From positions 7,051 to 62,425 of the forward strand of contig NZ_JACSQQ010000007.1 of NCBI RefSeq assembly GCF_014836555.1: a stretch of DNA of 55,375 nt. The letters are read 5' to 3'. How positions within the stretch are numbered: position 1 is the stretch's first letter; each line of letters begins with the position of its first letter. Below, one piece after another: positions 24,588 through 33,752 of this stretch. Source of the stretch: Oerskovia rustica. Lineage in GTDB: Bacteria > Actinomycetota > Actinomycetes > Actinomycetales > Cellulomonadaceae. The notes below the pieces were generated by a model that saw nothing but the letters and a program-made list of their open reading frames with translations, was not told the DNA's origin and ran no database searches. The position numbers and the translations under genes were made by a program.

Positions 24588-27266
24588 GTGCGCGACGACG
24601 CGGACTTCCCGGCTGTCCCGTCGGCCGGGCGGTCCTCCGGTCCGTCCGACCCACCGTCACCGGGCGACCCGGCGCGTCCCCCACGGGCGACCGCGACGGA
24701 CCTCCGGCTCGTGCCCGCGGCTCTGGCAGCCTGGGGGAGCGCGTGGTGGCTCACGGCGACCGAGCCCGGGGCCGCCCTGGCGGGGACCGTCGTCGGCACG
24801 GCACTGATGGCTCTTCTCGGGGCGCTGCTGCTCGTCGACCGTCGCCCGCGCCGAGGCCCTGCCACCCGCGTCCCGGCGCTCGGTCCCCCGAAGCCCCGAA
24901 CCCCGGAACCCCGAACCCCGGGACGCCGGTGGCTCGCCCAGTGCGCCCTGATCGTGGCCTGCGTGCTGGCCGTGCTGGTCGCCGGGACGGTGCACCTCGT
25001 CGCACGGGACCGAGGAGGTGCCGCCGACCTCGCCGCCCAGGGCGCGACGGTCGAGGTCGTGGGGCGAATCGTCGGCGAACCGGTGACGGTCACGAACCCG
25101 TGGTCAGGGGCGGCGGACTCGGTCCGCACCACGCTGGCCCTGGACGCGCTCGAAGGTCGCGGCGCCGCGGCCCCCGCTGGAGGACGGATCGACGTCCTCG
25201 CAGGCCTCGCCTGGGGTGACCTGGCCTACGGGAGCGAGGTCCGGGCTTCAGGCAGGCTGCTGCCTGCCGACCCCGGGGACAAGACCGTGGCGACGCTCGT
25301 CGCGGCCGGGCCCCCCACGGTCACGGGCGCACCCGTCCCCGTGCTGGGCGTCGTCAACACCTTGCGGGCCGACCTCCTCACGGCCTCCGACGGGCTGCCT
25401 GCCGATGCGCGGGCGCTGCTTCCCGGCGTCGCGGTCGGCGACACCTCGCGCATCGACGACGAGCTCGACGAAGCACTCAAGGCCACGGGGCTGACCCACG
25501 TGACCGCGGTCTCGGGCGGCCATTTCGCGATCGTCGTCGCGACCGTGACGGCGCTGTGCGCCACGGCCTGCGCGCCGCGTCAGGTGCGCGTGGTCGTGAC
25601 GGGCGTGGTCATGGCGGGGTTCGTGCTCTTGGTCCACCCCGACCCGAGCGTGCTGCGCGCGGCGACGATGGGCGCGGTCGGGCTCGTGGGGATCGGGCTG
25701 GGTCGGCCGTCAAGGGCTCTCCCGGCGCTCGCGGCCGTCGTCGTGGTGCTGCTCGTGCTGGACCCGTGGCTCGCGCGGTCGTACGGGTTCGTGCTGTCGA
25801 GCGTCGCGACGGCCGCCCTGGTCCTCGGGACCCAGCCCGTCGCGCGGCGCCTCACGCCGTGGATCGGCAAGGTGCCCGCGTTCGCGCTCGCCGTCCCGCT
25901 GACGGCGCAGCTCGCGTGCGCGCCGGTCCTCGTCCTGCTGGACCCGTCGGTCGCGACCTACGCGGTACCGGCCAACCTGGTCGCCGCCCCGGCGCTCGTC
26001 CCGGCGACCGTGCTCGGGGTGCTCGCGACCCTCGTGGCGCCGTGGTTCCCGGGGGCCGGGGTCGTGCTGGCGTGGCCCGCGGGGTTGGCGTCGTGGTGGA
26101 TCGCCGCGGTGGCGCGGTTCTTCGCCGACCTCCCCGGGGCGCGGCTGCCGTGGCCGGGCGGGGCCGGTGGCGCGGCGGCGCTCGCGGTGCTGACCGTCGG
26201 CGGGCTGGTCCTGGTGTGGCGCTGGCGGTGGGTCGCCGGCCTGGTCGGGGTACGGGTTCCGTGGAGCCGCGGGAGCGGGTGGCCGCACACGTGGCGCACG
26301 GCCGTGCGAGCGAACGTGCGGGAGGCCTTCGTTGCCCGACGGCGCCGCGCGACCCTGCGCCTCCTGGTGGCCTGGGCGGTGCTCGCCGCCCTGGCCGCCG
26401 GATGCTTGGTGTACGCGTGGCCGCGGTGGATCGCCCGCGCAGGTCGTGACGTGCCGGCCGACTGGGCGGTCGTGGCGTGCGACGTCGGCCAGGGCGACGG
26501 GCTGGTCGTCCGCACCGGTGTCGGGCGCGGCCTCATGGTCGACGTCGGGCCCGCAGGGGACGCCGCGGGGACCTGCCTCGACGAGCTCGGGATAGAGCGC
26601 CTCGACCTGCTCGTGCTCACGCACTTCCACGCCGACCACGTCGGCGGGCTCGACGCCGTGCTCGACGGGCGCCAGGTCGCCCGGGCGCTCGTGACCGGCC
26701 TCGGTGACCCCGCCGACCAGGCCAGGTGGGTCCTCGACGACCTGAGCGACCGAGGGGTACCCGTCGAGGTCGCCGGGGCCGGGACCGGCGGCGTGCTCGG
26801 CGACGTGTCGTGGGAGGTGCTGCAGGCCGGGCAGGGCAAGGTTGCACCGTCCACCCAGCGAGGGCGCCCCGCCCTGGCCGAGGCCGACGGGGGAGCGAAC
26901 GACGCGAGCATCGCCCTGCTCGTCACGACTCCTCAGCTCACGCTCGTCGCGCTCGGCGACCTCGAGGACGGTGGGCAGGAGGCCCTCGACCGAACCCTGC
27001 GGTCCCGCGCCGGCGGTGCCGAGGTCGACGTCGTCAAGGTCGCGCACCACGGGTCCCGCGTCCAGTCGATCGGGCTCGCGGCGACCCTGAGCCCCACGGT
27101 CGCGATCGTGAGCTCGGGCGAGAACACCTACGGCCACCCGACGGACACCGCGCTCGACCTCTACGAGAGCGTCGGCGCAGCAGTCCTGCGCACCGACCGG
27201 TGCGGGACGTTCGCGCTCGTCGTGCGCGACCGGGCGCTCGCCGTCGCGGGCTGCGAGGACGGCTGA
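24588..27266 (+). CDS. comEC: ComEC/Rec2-family DNA-uptake channel
   Basis: 892-residue polytopic protein expected to carry single-stranded DNA across the membrane. The Competence domain (about 240-520) has ALLPGVAVGDTSRIDDELDE and HVTAVSGGHFAIV. A C-terminal metallo-beta-lactamase-like domain starts near 625 (CDVGQGDGLVV) and has the metal motif THFHADHVGG (about 675-684) and later KVAHHGSRVQS, so the nuclease-like site looks intact. Full length suggests a working gene. GTG 24588 is four bases after the comEA stop; there is no independent promoter. Confidence 0.95.
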   Translation: MRDDADFPAVPSAGRSSGPSDPPSPGDPARPPRATATDLRLVPAALAAWGSAWWLTATEPGAALAGTVVGTALMALLGALLLVDRRPRRGPATRVPALGPPKPRTPEPRTPGRRWLAQCALIVACVLAVLVAGTVHLVARDRGGAADLAAQGATVEVVGRIVGEPVTVTNPWSGAADSVRTTLALDALEGRGAAAPAGGRIDVLAGLAWGDLAYGSEVRASGRLLPADPGDKTVATLVAAGPPTVTGAPVPVLGVVNTLRADLLTASDGLPADARALLPGVAVGDTSRIDDELDEALKATGLTHVTAVSGGHFAIVVATVTALCATACAPRQVRVVVTGVVMAGFVLLVHPDPSVLRAATMGAVGLVGIGLGRPSRALPALAAVVVVLLVLDPWLARSYGFVLSSVATAALVLGTQPVARRLTPWIGKVPAFALAVPLTAQLACAPVLVLLDPSVATYAVPANLVAAPALVPATVLGVLATLVAPWFPGAGVVLAWPAGLASWWIAAVARFFADLPGARLPWPGGAGGAAALAVLTVGGLVLVWRWRWVAGLVGVRVPWSRGSGWPHTWRTAVRANVREAFVARRRRATLRLLVAWAVLAALAAGCLVYAWPRWIARAGRDVPADWAVVACDVGQGDGLVVRTGVGRGLMVDVGPAGDAAGTCLDELGIERLDLLVLTHFHADHVGGLDAVLDGRQVARALVTGLGDPADQARWVLDDLSDRGVPVEVAGAGTGGVLGDVSWEVLQAGQGKVAPSTQRGRPALAEADGGANDASIALLVTTPQLTLVALGDLEDGGQEALDRTLRSRAGGAEVDVVKVAHHGSRVQSIGLAATLSPTVAIVSSGENTYGHPTDTALDLYESVGAAVLRTDRCGTFALVVRDRALAVAGCEDG

Positions 27267-27297
27267 CGGGACGGGCTGAGCCGCTCGGGTTGCGGAC

Positions 27298-27367
27298 CAT
27301 GCGGTTGCCGCTGCTCGACCATGCGGTTGTCGTCCGGCCTCCGGCCGATCGCGACGCCAACCGCATG
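27298..27367 (+). repeat. Repeated decamer (two direct, one inverted copy) in the holA leader
   Basis: CATGCGGTTG is at 27298-27307 and 27320-27329 (22 bp apart, within the longer GACCATGCGGTTG); its complement CAACCGCATG is at 27358-27367. Copy 2 and the inverted copy pair through all ten bases, and CGTC/GACG just inside extend the stem by four pairs across a 1x1 mismatch. Copy 1 could form the competing pairing. It may be the comEC terminator, an attenuator for holA, or a protein-binding array. Confidence 0.6.
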
Positions 27368-27418
27368 CTCGGCACCGGGATGTGCCCGGGGTGGGTGGGC
27401 CGTGGGATCGTTGTGCCC

Positions 27419-28435
27419 ATGGCTGCCGCTCCTTCCCGCACCTCCGCCCGCCCGTCCGCGACGCTCGCCTGGAACGCGGTCGAGCTCGCGCCCGTGGTGC
27501 TGGTGCAGGGGCCCGAGGGGCTCCTCGCGGAGCGCGCCGTCGACTCGTTGCTCGAGCTCGCCCGCGCCCGCGACCCGGAGGCGGAGAAGTCGGAGATCGA
27601 GGCGGCGACCTACGAGTCCGGCATGCTGACGGTCGCGGCGAGCCCGTCGCTCTTCGGCGAGCCCAAGTTCGTGGTCGTGCGGGGCGCGGAGGCCGCGGCG
27701 GATGCGCTCATCCCGGACGTCGTGGACTACGTGGCCTCGCCGGACCCGGACACGACCGTCGTGGTCGTGCACGGCGGCGGGGTGCGGGGAAAGAAGATGC
27801 TCGACGCGATCCGGGCGTGCGGAGCCCCCGTCGTGGCGTGCGAGGCCATCAAGAAGGACGCCGACAAGCTCTCGTTCGTCGCCGCGGAGTTCAAGGCCGC
27901 GGGGCGTCGGGCGGACGCCGGCGCGGTCAAGGCGCTCGTCGAGGCGCTCGGCAACGACCTGCGCGAGCTCGCGAGCGCCTGCGCCCAGCTCGTCGCCGAC
28001 ACGACGGGCACCATCAGCGCCGCGACGGTCGACCGGTACTACGGCGGCAGGGTCGAGGCCACGGGGTTCCGGGTCGCCGACGCCGCCGTCGCGGGCAAGG
28101 CCGGCGAGGCCGTGTCGTTGCTGCGGCACGCGCTCGCGACCGGGGTGGACCCGGTGCCGCTCGTCGCGGTGCTCGCGATCAAGCTCCGCACGCTCGCCAA
28201 GGTCGCCGCGATGCGCGGCCGCGGGGGAGTCTCGGCCAAGGACCTGGGCCTCGCCCCCTGGCAGATCGACCGTGCGAAGAAGGACCTGTCGAGCTGGACC
28301 CCTGAGGGGCTCGCGGCCGCGATCACGGCGGTCGCACAGGCCGACGCCGAGGTCAAGGGCGGTGGCCGTGACCCGGTGTTCGCGGTCGAGCGTGCGGTGC
28401 TGACGATCGCCGGGGCGCACGGCTCGGGACGGTGA
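27419..28435 (+). CDS. holA: DNA polymerase III delta subunit
   Basis: 338-residue clamp-loader subunit that opens the beta clamp. The N-terminal AAA+-like domain lacks a functional Walker A, as usual for delta, and has PVVLVQGPEGLLAERAVDSL. The middle has VVVVHGGGVRGKKMLDAI, and the C-terminal collar domain LRELASACAQLVADTTGTIS and FRVADAAVAGKAGEAVSLL. It lies between comEC and rpsT, a very common actinobacterial arrangement. The ATG at 27419 is chosen to match the family N-terminus although its ribosome site is weak; the frame stays open upstream through the repeat region. Confidence 0.93.
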   Translation: MAAAPSRTSARPSATLAWNAVELAPVVLVQGPEGLLAERAVDSLLELARARDPEAEKSEIEAATYESGMLTVAASPSLFGEPKFVVVRGAEAAADALIPDVVDYVASPDPDTTVVVVHGGGVRGKKMLDAIRACGAPVVACEAIKKDADKLSFVAAEFKAAGRRADAGAVKALVEALGNDLRELASACAQLVADTTGTISAATVDRYYGGRVEATGFRVADAAVAGKAGEAVSLLRHALATGVDPVPLVAVLAIKLRTLAKVAAMRGRGGVSAKDLGLAPWQIDRAKKDLSSWTPEGLAAAITAVAQADAEVKGGGRDPVFAVERAVLTIAGAHGSGR

Positions 28436-28755
28436 GCGCCCAGGGACGCGCGGTGCCGGGCCAGGACACGGGCACTGGCGTGCGGGTCCGGCGCGCGACC
28501 CAGGAGGACCTGGAAGCGGTCGCCCGGATCGAGAGTCGCGCCCGTCGTGGCACGGACCGGGACCAGCTCGTGCTCGCCCTGACCGACCCGGAACGGGTCG
28601 TGCTCGTCGTGAACGCGACCAACGTCGCCTCGCTCGCGCTCCACGAGGGCGCCGGCTTCCGTGAGGTGGCGCGGGCGGCGTCGTTCCACACGATCCGCTT
28701 CACGGGCGGCAGCGGAGTGCTCCTGCGCGCCGAGCTGGGCGCGGGCCGCGCCTGA
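28432..28755 (+). pseudogene. Internally deleted GNAT-family acetyltransferase remnant
   Basis: 107-residue frame that starts as a RimI-like GNAT (VRVRRATQEDLEAVARIESRA) and ends as one (VVNATNVASLALHEGAGFREVARA, then a terminal strand). The middle, which normally holds the acetyl-CoA pyrophosphate loop (R/Q-x-x-G-x-G/A) and the central strands, is missing: the first third runs straight into the last third. Normal length is about 150-170 residues. It is in frame and coupled to holA by a GTGA overlap, so it may still be translated, but it should not bind acetyl-CoA. A degraded gene is the simplest reading. Confidence 0.7.
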
Positions 28756-28785
28756 CGGCACCGACCCGCCCCGTCCCCGGACGCA

Positions 28786-28823
28786 CGAGAGGCGCTGCCC
28801 CGTGGAGGGAGCAGCGCCTCTCG
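28786..28823. terminator. Bidirectional terminator between the GNAT remnant and rpsT
   Basis: CGAGAGGCGCTGC (28786-28798) and GCAGCGCCTCTCG (28811-28823) form a perfect 13-bp stem with a 12-base loop, between convergent genes. Confidence 0.85.
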
Positions 28824-28893
28824 ACGTTCACCGTGCGGCCCGAGGTGGATCAGGGGCGACGCACAAGGTCACGCGTGGAAGGGAGTGTCACGC

Positions 28894-29154
28894 TCAGAGA
28901 GCGTTGACGGCCTTCGACAGAGCCGACTTGCGGTTCGCAGCCTGGTTCTGGTGGATGACACCCTTGGAGACTGCCTTGTCGAGCTTCTTCGACGCGGTGG
29001 CGAGGGCGCTGGCAGCGGCCTCCTTGTCACCGGCGGCGACGGCCTCGCGAACGCGGCGAACGTTCGTCTTGAGCTCCGACTTGACGGCCTTGTTGCGCAG
29101 ACGAGCCTTCTCGTTCGTCTTGATGCGCTTGATCTGAGACTTGATGTTTGCCAC
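28894..29154 (-). CDS. rpsT: 30S ribosomal protein S20
   Basis: 86-residue basic, helical primary-binding protein of the 30S subunit. It has the standard N-terminus [20 protein letters not shown] and the C-terminal [20 protein letters not shown]. The start is GTG at 29154 with a modest AGAAAG upstream. Codon use is that of a highly expressed gene and noticeably less GC-extreme than neighbours. It is preceded by a long leader that contains a 10-bp hairpin, which may serve autoregulation. Confidence 0.98.
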   Translation of the reverse strand: MANIKSQIKRIKTNEKARLRNKAVKSELKTNVRRVREAVAAGDKEAAASALATASKKLDKAVSKGVIHQNQAANRKSALSKAVNAL

Positions 29155-29208
29155 GTGTGGACTTTCTGGTGTGTTCGCCGAAGCGATCGAATAGGTCGTA
29201 GAGGGCGA

Positions 29209-29256
29209 TTCCAGCTCCGGGACTGGGGGTGGGGAACCCTTGGAGAGGAGCTGGAA
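29209..29256 (-). promoter_or_regulatory. Hairpin in the rpsT 5' leader
   Basis: TTCCAGCTCC (29209-29218) and GGAGCTGGAA (29247-29256) are perfect 10-bp arms around 28 bases that contain smaller GGG/CCC pairings. A possible leftward -10 TAGTCT (complement of 29293-29298) would place it inside a leader of about 130 nt. S20 controls its own synthesis in E. coli, so a ribosomal-protein leader is plausible but unproven. Confidence 0.5.
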
Positions 29257-29409
29257 CTGTGCCCGCCGACCTGGGCGGACACGCAGCCACCAAGACTACC
29301 AGCCGACCGTGAGATCGGCCAGAATGCTCACCTCCGGCCCGGCACGGCTCGTCATCGCCCGTCATCCCGCCCGTACAGGTGACCACGAGGACCGCCTGCG
29401 CGAACGGGC

Positions 29410-30099
29410 TCAGCCCTGGATCCGGCCCATCTCGCGGACGATCGTCTCGAACGTGCGGCGGTCCATGACGGCGCCCTCGCGGCGCACCGCGCCGGGGTCG
29501 ACGCGGATCACCCGGTCGAGGCGCACCTCGCTGTCGCGGCCGCGGGAGTCCCACGGGCCCGAGCCGATGTCGAGCCAGCGCCGCCCCCAGCGTGCCTCGT
29601 CGGCGGCGTCGCGCGAGTGGTCCTTGCTCGAGAGCATGGTCGCGAGCAGCCAGTTGCCGTCGCGCCCGACGAGCAGCACGGGCCGGTCCTTGCCCTGGGA
29701 GAAGTCCTCCTCGTAGGGCACCCAGGTCCACACGATCTCGCCGGGGTCCGGGTCGCCGTCGAGCTGGGGGGAGTACTCGGCCCGCACGCGGCCCGTGAAG
29801 TCGCCGGGGTAGGTGTCCGTGGGCTGGGGTCCGCGCGCGGTCGCGGTGGCCGCGGCGCTGCCAGGCCTGCGGGTGCCGGCCTGCGGTCCGGGCTTCGGCG
29901 AGCGGGTGCCCGACGCCGTCGCTCCCGTCCGCGGACGCGGCGCCACCCCGCGCGGGGTGCCCGCCGCCGTCGGGCCGGAGGACTTGCGGGGGGACTCTCG
30001 GCCGTCCGCCCCGCCGGCCGGGCGGGACGAGCCGCCGAGCGCGCCGAGGATCGCGCGCGCCGCGTCCGTGAGCAGGGAGATCCACTTGTTCTGAGCCAC
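29410..30099 (-). CDS. PemK/MazF-like protein with long disordered N-terminus
   Basis: 229-residue protein. Residues 1-105 start with a short hydrophobic helix (SLLTDAARAILGALGG) and are then Pro/Ala/Thr/Arg-rich and probably disordered. Residues about 110-229 resemble a PemK/MazF (CcdB-like) barrel: PGEIVWTWVPYEE, GKDRPVLLVGRDG, LATMLSSKDHS and a C-terminal helix. MazF toxins are about 110 residues and pair with a small upstream antitoxin; none is adjacent here. It lies upstream of rpsT, divergent from lepA, with a leaderless-type promoter (TAGATT). Whether it retains endoribonuclease activity is uncertain; a housekeeping role is possible in view of its location. Confidence 0.78.
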   Translation of the reverse strand: MAQNKWISLLTDAARAILGALGGSSRPAGGADGRESPRKSSGPTAAGTPRGVAPRPRTGATASGTRSPKPGPQAGTRRPGSAAATATARGPQPTDTYPGDFTGRVRAEYSPQLDGDPDPGEIVWTWVPYEEDFSQGKDRPVLLVGRDGNWLLATMLSSKDHSRDAADEARWGRRWLDIGSGPWDSRGRDSEVRLDRVIRVDPGAVRREGAVMDRRTFETIVREMGRIQG

Positions 30100-30105
30100 G
30101 CCCGC

Positions 30106-30111
30106 AATCTA
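30106..30111 (-). promoter_or_regulatory. -10 hexamer of the PemK-like gene (leaderless)
   Basis: TAGATT on the minus strand, 6 nt before the GTG at 30099, without a ribosome site. Confidence 0.55.
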
Positions 30112-30198
30112 CCCGGACCGGCCGCGGCCGGTCCGGGGTGCGGGCCCTGCGGGTCCGGCCGCCCGGGGCGGGTGAGCCGCGCGCGTGCGGGGTCGTGG

Positions 30199-30204
30199 GA
30201 CAAT
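30199..30204 (+). promoter_or_regulatory. Possible -10 of lepA
   Basis: GACAAT matches the TACAAT-type consensus at five of six positions. It would give lepA an untranslated leader of about 140 bases that ends in AGGAG (30335-30339). Confidence 0.35.
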
Positions 30205-30349
30205 GGTGGTTGCTGTCCGACCCTGCGTGCGACGACCAGCGACCTGCCGGGCGCGTCCCGGCGGCTCACGCTCCGTCGTCGAGCACCGATCCGCAGGGGC
30301 GGGCGCCGTCCGCCGCCCCGTCTTGACCCACCACAGGAGCGCACCCCAG

Positions 30350-32272
<1,923 letters not shown>

Positions 32273-32289
32273 TGTGCTGCTCTTCTCGT

Positions 32290-32327
32290 GAGCGCGTGGC
32301 CCTCGATGTGCTGGGGGCCGCGCGCTC
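32290..32327 (+). terminator. Terminator or attenuator hairpin between lepA and hemW
   Basis: GAGCGCG-t-GGCCC (32290-32302) pairs with GGGCC-g-CGCGCTC (32315-32327): 12 pairs with one mismatch and a 12-base loop. It suggests that hemW is partly uncoupled from lepA. Confidence 0.55.
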
Positions 32328-32348
32328 CGCGGCGTCCGGGGTGCGGGC

Positions 32349-33752
32349 ATGAGCCCGGCTCTCCCGGACGGCATCCCCGTGCCCGACGACGGCGCTCTCC
32401 CTGCGTGGGTGGGTGCTGGTCCTGCTGGGGTGGTGCCGGACGACCACGCGGGTCGTGACTTCGGCGTGTACCTGCACGTGCCGTTCTGCACCGTGCGATG
32501 CGGCTACTGCGACTTCAACACGTACACGGCGTCCGAGCTGGGCGGTGGCGCGAGCCAGGCGTCCTACGCGGACACGGCGCTGCGGGAGATCGACCTCGCC
32601 GCGCGGGCCATGGAGCGTGCCGGGTTGGCGTCGCGCCCGGTCTCTACCGTGTTCGTGGGCGGCGGCACCCCGACGCTGCTGCCGGCCGGCGACCTGGCGC
32701 GCATGCTCGCGGGCGTGCGCGACGCGTGGGGTCTTGCCCCGGGCGCCGAGGTCACGACCGAGGCGAACCCCGACTCGGTGACCCCGGAGTCGCTCGCCGA
32801 GCTCGCGGCGGCGGGCTTCACGCGGGTGTCGTTCGGCATGCAGTCGGCCGTGCCGCGCGTGCTCGCGACGCTCGAGCGCACGCACGACCCGCGCCGCATC
32901 CCCGACGTGGTGCGCTGGGCGCGCGACGCGGGGCTCGCGGTGTCGCTCGACCTGATCTACGGGACGCCTGGCGAGAGCCTGGACGACTGGCGGACGAGCC
33001 TCGAGGCCGCGCTCGCGACGGGCGTCGACCACGTCTCGGCGTACGCGCTCGTCGTGGAGCAGGGGACGAAGATGGCCGCGCAGGTGCGCCGTGGGGACAT
33101 CTCCTTGCCGAGCGAGGACGACCAGGCCGAGAAGTACGAGCTCGCGGACGAGCTGCTCACCGCGGCCGGGCTGGAGTGGTACGAGGTCAGCAACTGGGCC
33201 CGGCGGGCACCGACCGGCGACGGCTCGGTGCCGGGCGAGGCGGTGGCGGACCCGGCGTTCGTGTGCCGTCACAACCTGGCGTACTGGCGGGGCGAGGACT
33301 GGTGGGGGATCGGCCCCGGGGCGCACTCGTACATCGGAGGGGCCGCGAACCGTACAGACGATCCGGAGGATTCCGCGGACATCTCCGACGGCGTCTCCGA
33401 CACGGCCGACGACGCGGCCGCGCCTGCGCCGGGCGGCCGTGAGGGCGTGCGATGGTGGAACGTGAAGCACCCGCGACGCTACGCGGCGATGCTCGAGGCG
33501 GGCGGCAGCCCGGCGGCCGGACGTGAGCTCCTGACCGTCTCGGAGGCTCACCTCGAGCGCGTCATGCTCGGTGTGCGACTGCGTGAAGGACTGGACCTGA
33601 GCGTCCTTACCGAGGTGGGTCGGCGCAACGTGGCCGGCATGGTCGCGGCGGGCCTCCTCGACGGAAGAGCGGCGATCCGAGGCCGCGGGGTGCTGACCCT
33701 GCGGGGACGGTTGCTGGCGGACACGGTGGTACGGGAGCTGACTGACGGGTGA
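32349..33752 (+). CDS. hemW: Radical SAM protein HemW (heme chaperone, formerly HemN-like)
   Basis: 467-residue radical SAM protein of the HemW group, which inserts heme into target enzymes rather than acting as coproporphyrinogen dehydrogenase. The cluster-binding motif is CTVRCGYC (CxxxCxxC) in the family context HVPFCTVRCGYCDFN; further signatures are FVGGGTPTLLP, TEANPDS, SFGMQS and DLIYGTPGE. Relative to the usual HemW there are two insertions: about 13 residues before CRHNLAYW, and an acidic, Asp/Ser/Ala-rich stretch of about 30 residues after HSYIGGAANR. The lepA-hemW-hrcA order is normal, although six genes separate hemW from hrcA here. Confidence 0.94.
   Translation: MSPALPDGIPVPDDGALPAWVGAGPAGVVPDDHAGRDFGVYLHVPFCTVRCGYCDFNTYTASELGGGASQASYADTALREIDLAARAMERAGLASRPVSTVFVGGGTPTLLPAGDLARMLAGVRDAWGLAPGAEVTTEANPDSVTPESLAELAAAGFTRVSFGMQSAVPRVLATLERTHDPRRIPDVVRWARDAGLAVSLDLIYGTPGESLDDWRTSLEAALATGVDHVSAYALVVEQGTKMAAQVRRGDISLPSEDDQAEKYELADELLTAAGLEWYEVSNWARRAPTGDGSVPGEAVADPAFVCRHNLAYWRGEDWWGIGPGAHSYIGGAANRTDDPEDSADISDGVSDTADDAAAPAPGGREGVRWWNVKHPRRYAAMLEAGGSPAAGRELLTVSEAHLERVMLGVRLREGLDLSVLTEVGRRNVAGMVAAGLLDGRAAIRGRGVLTLRGRLLADTVVRELTDG

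Noticed and set aside
23588-27266. A complete natural-competence locus
   Set aside because: Only comEA and comEC are present; no type IV pilus, comF or dprA gene lies in the window, and this pair is common in actinobacteria not known to be competent.
27300-27418. In-frame N-terminal extension of HolA or an upstream peptide starting at 27300
   Set aside because: The family N-terminus matches the ATG at 27419, and the upstream codons are fully accounted for by the repeated decamer structure.
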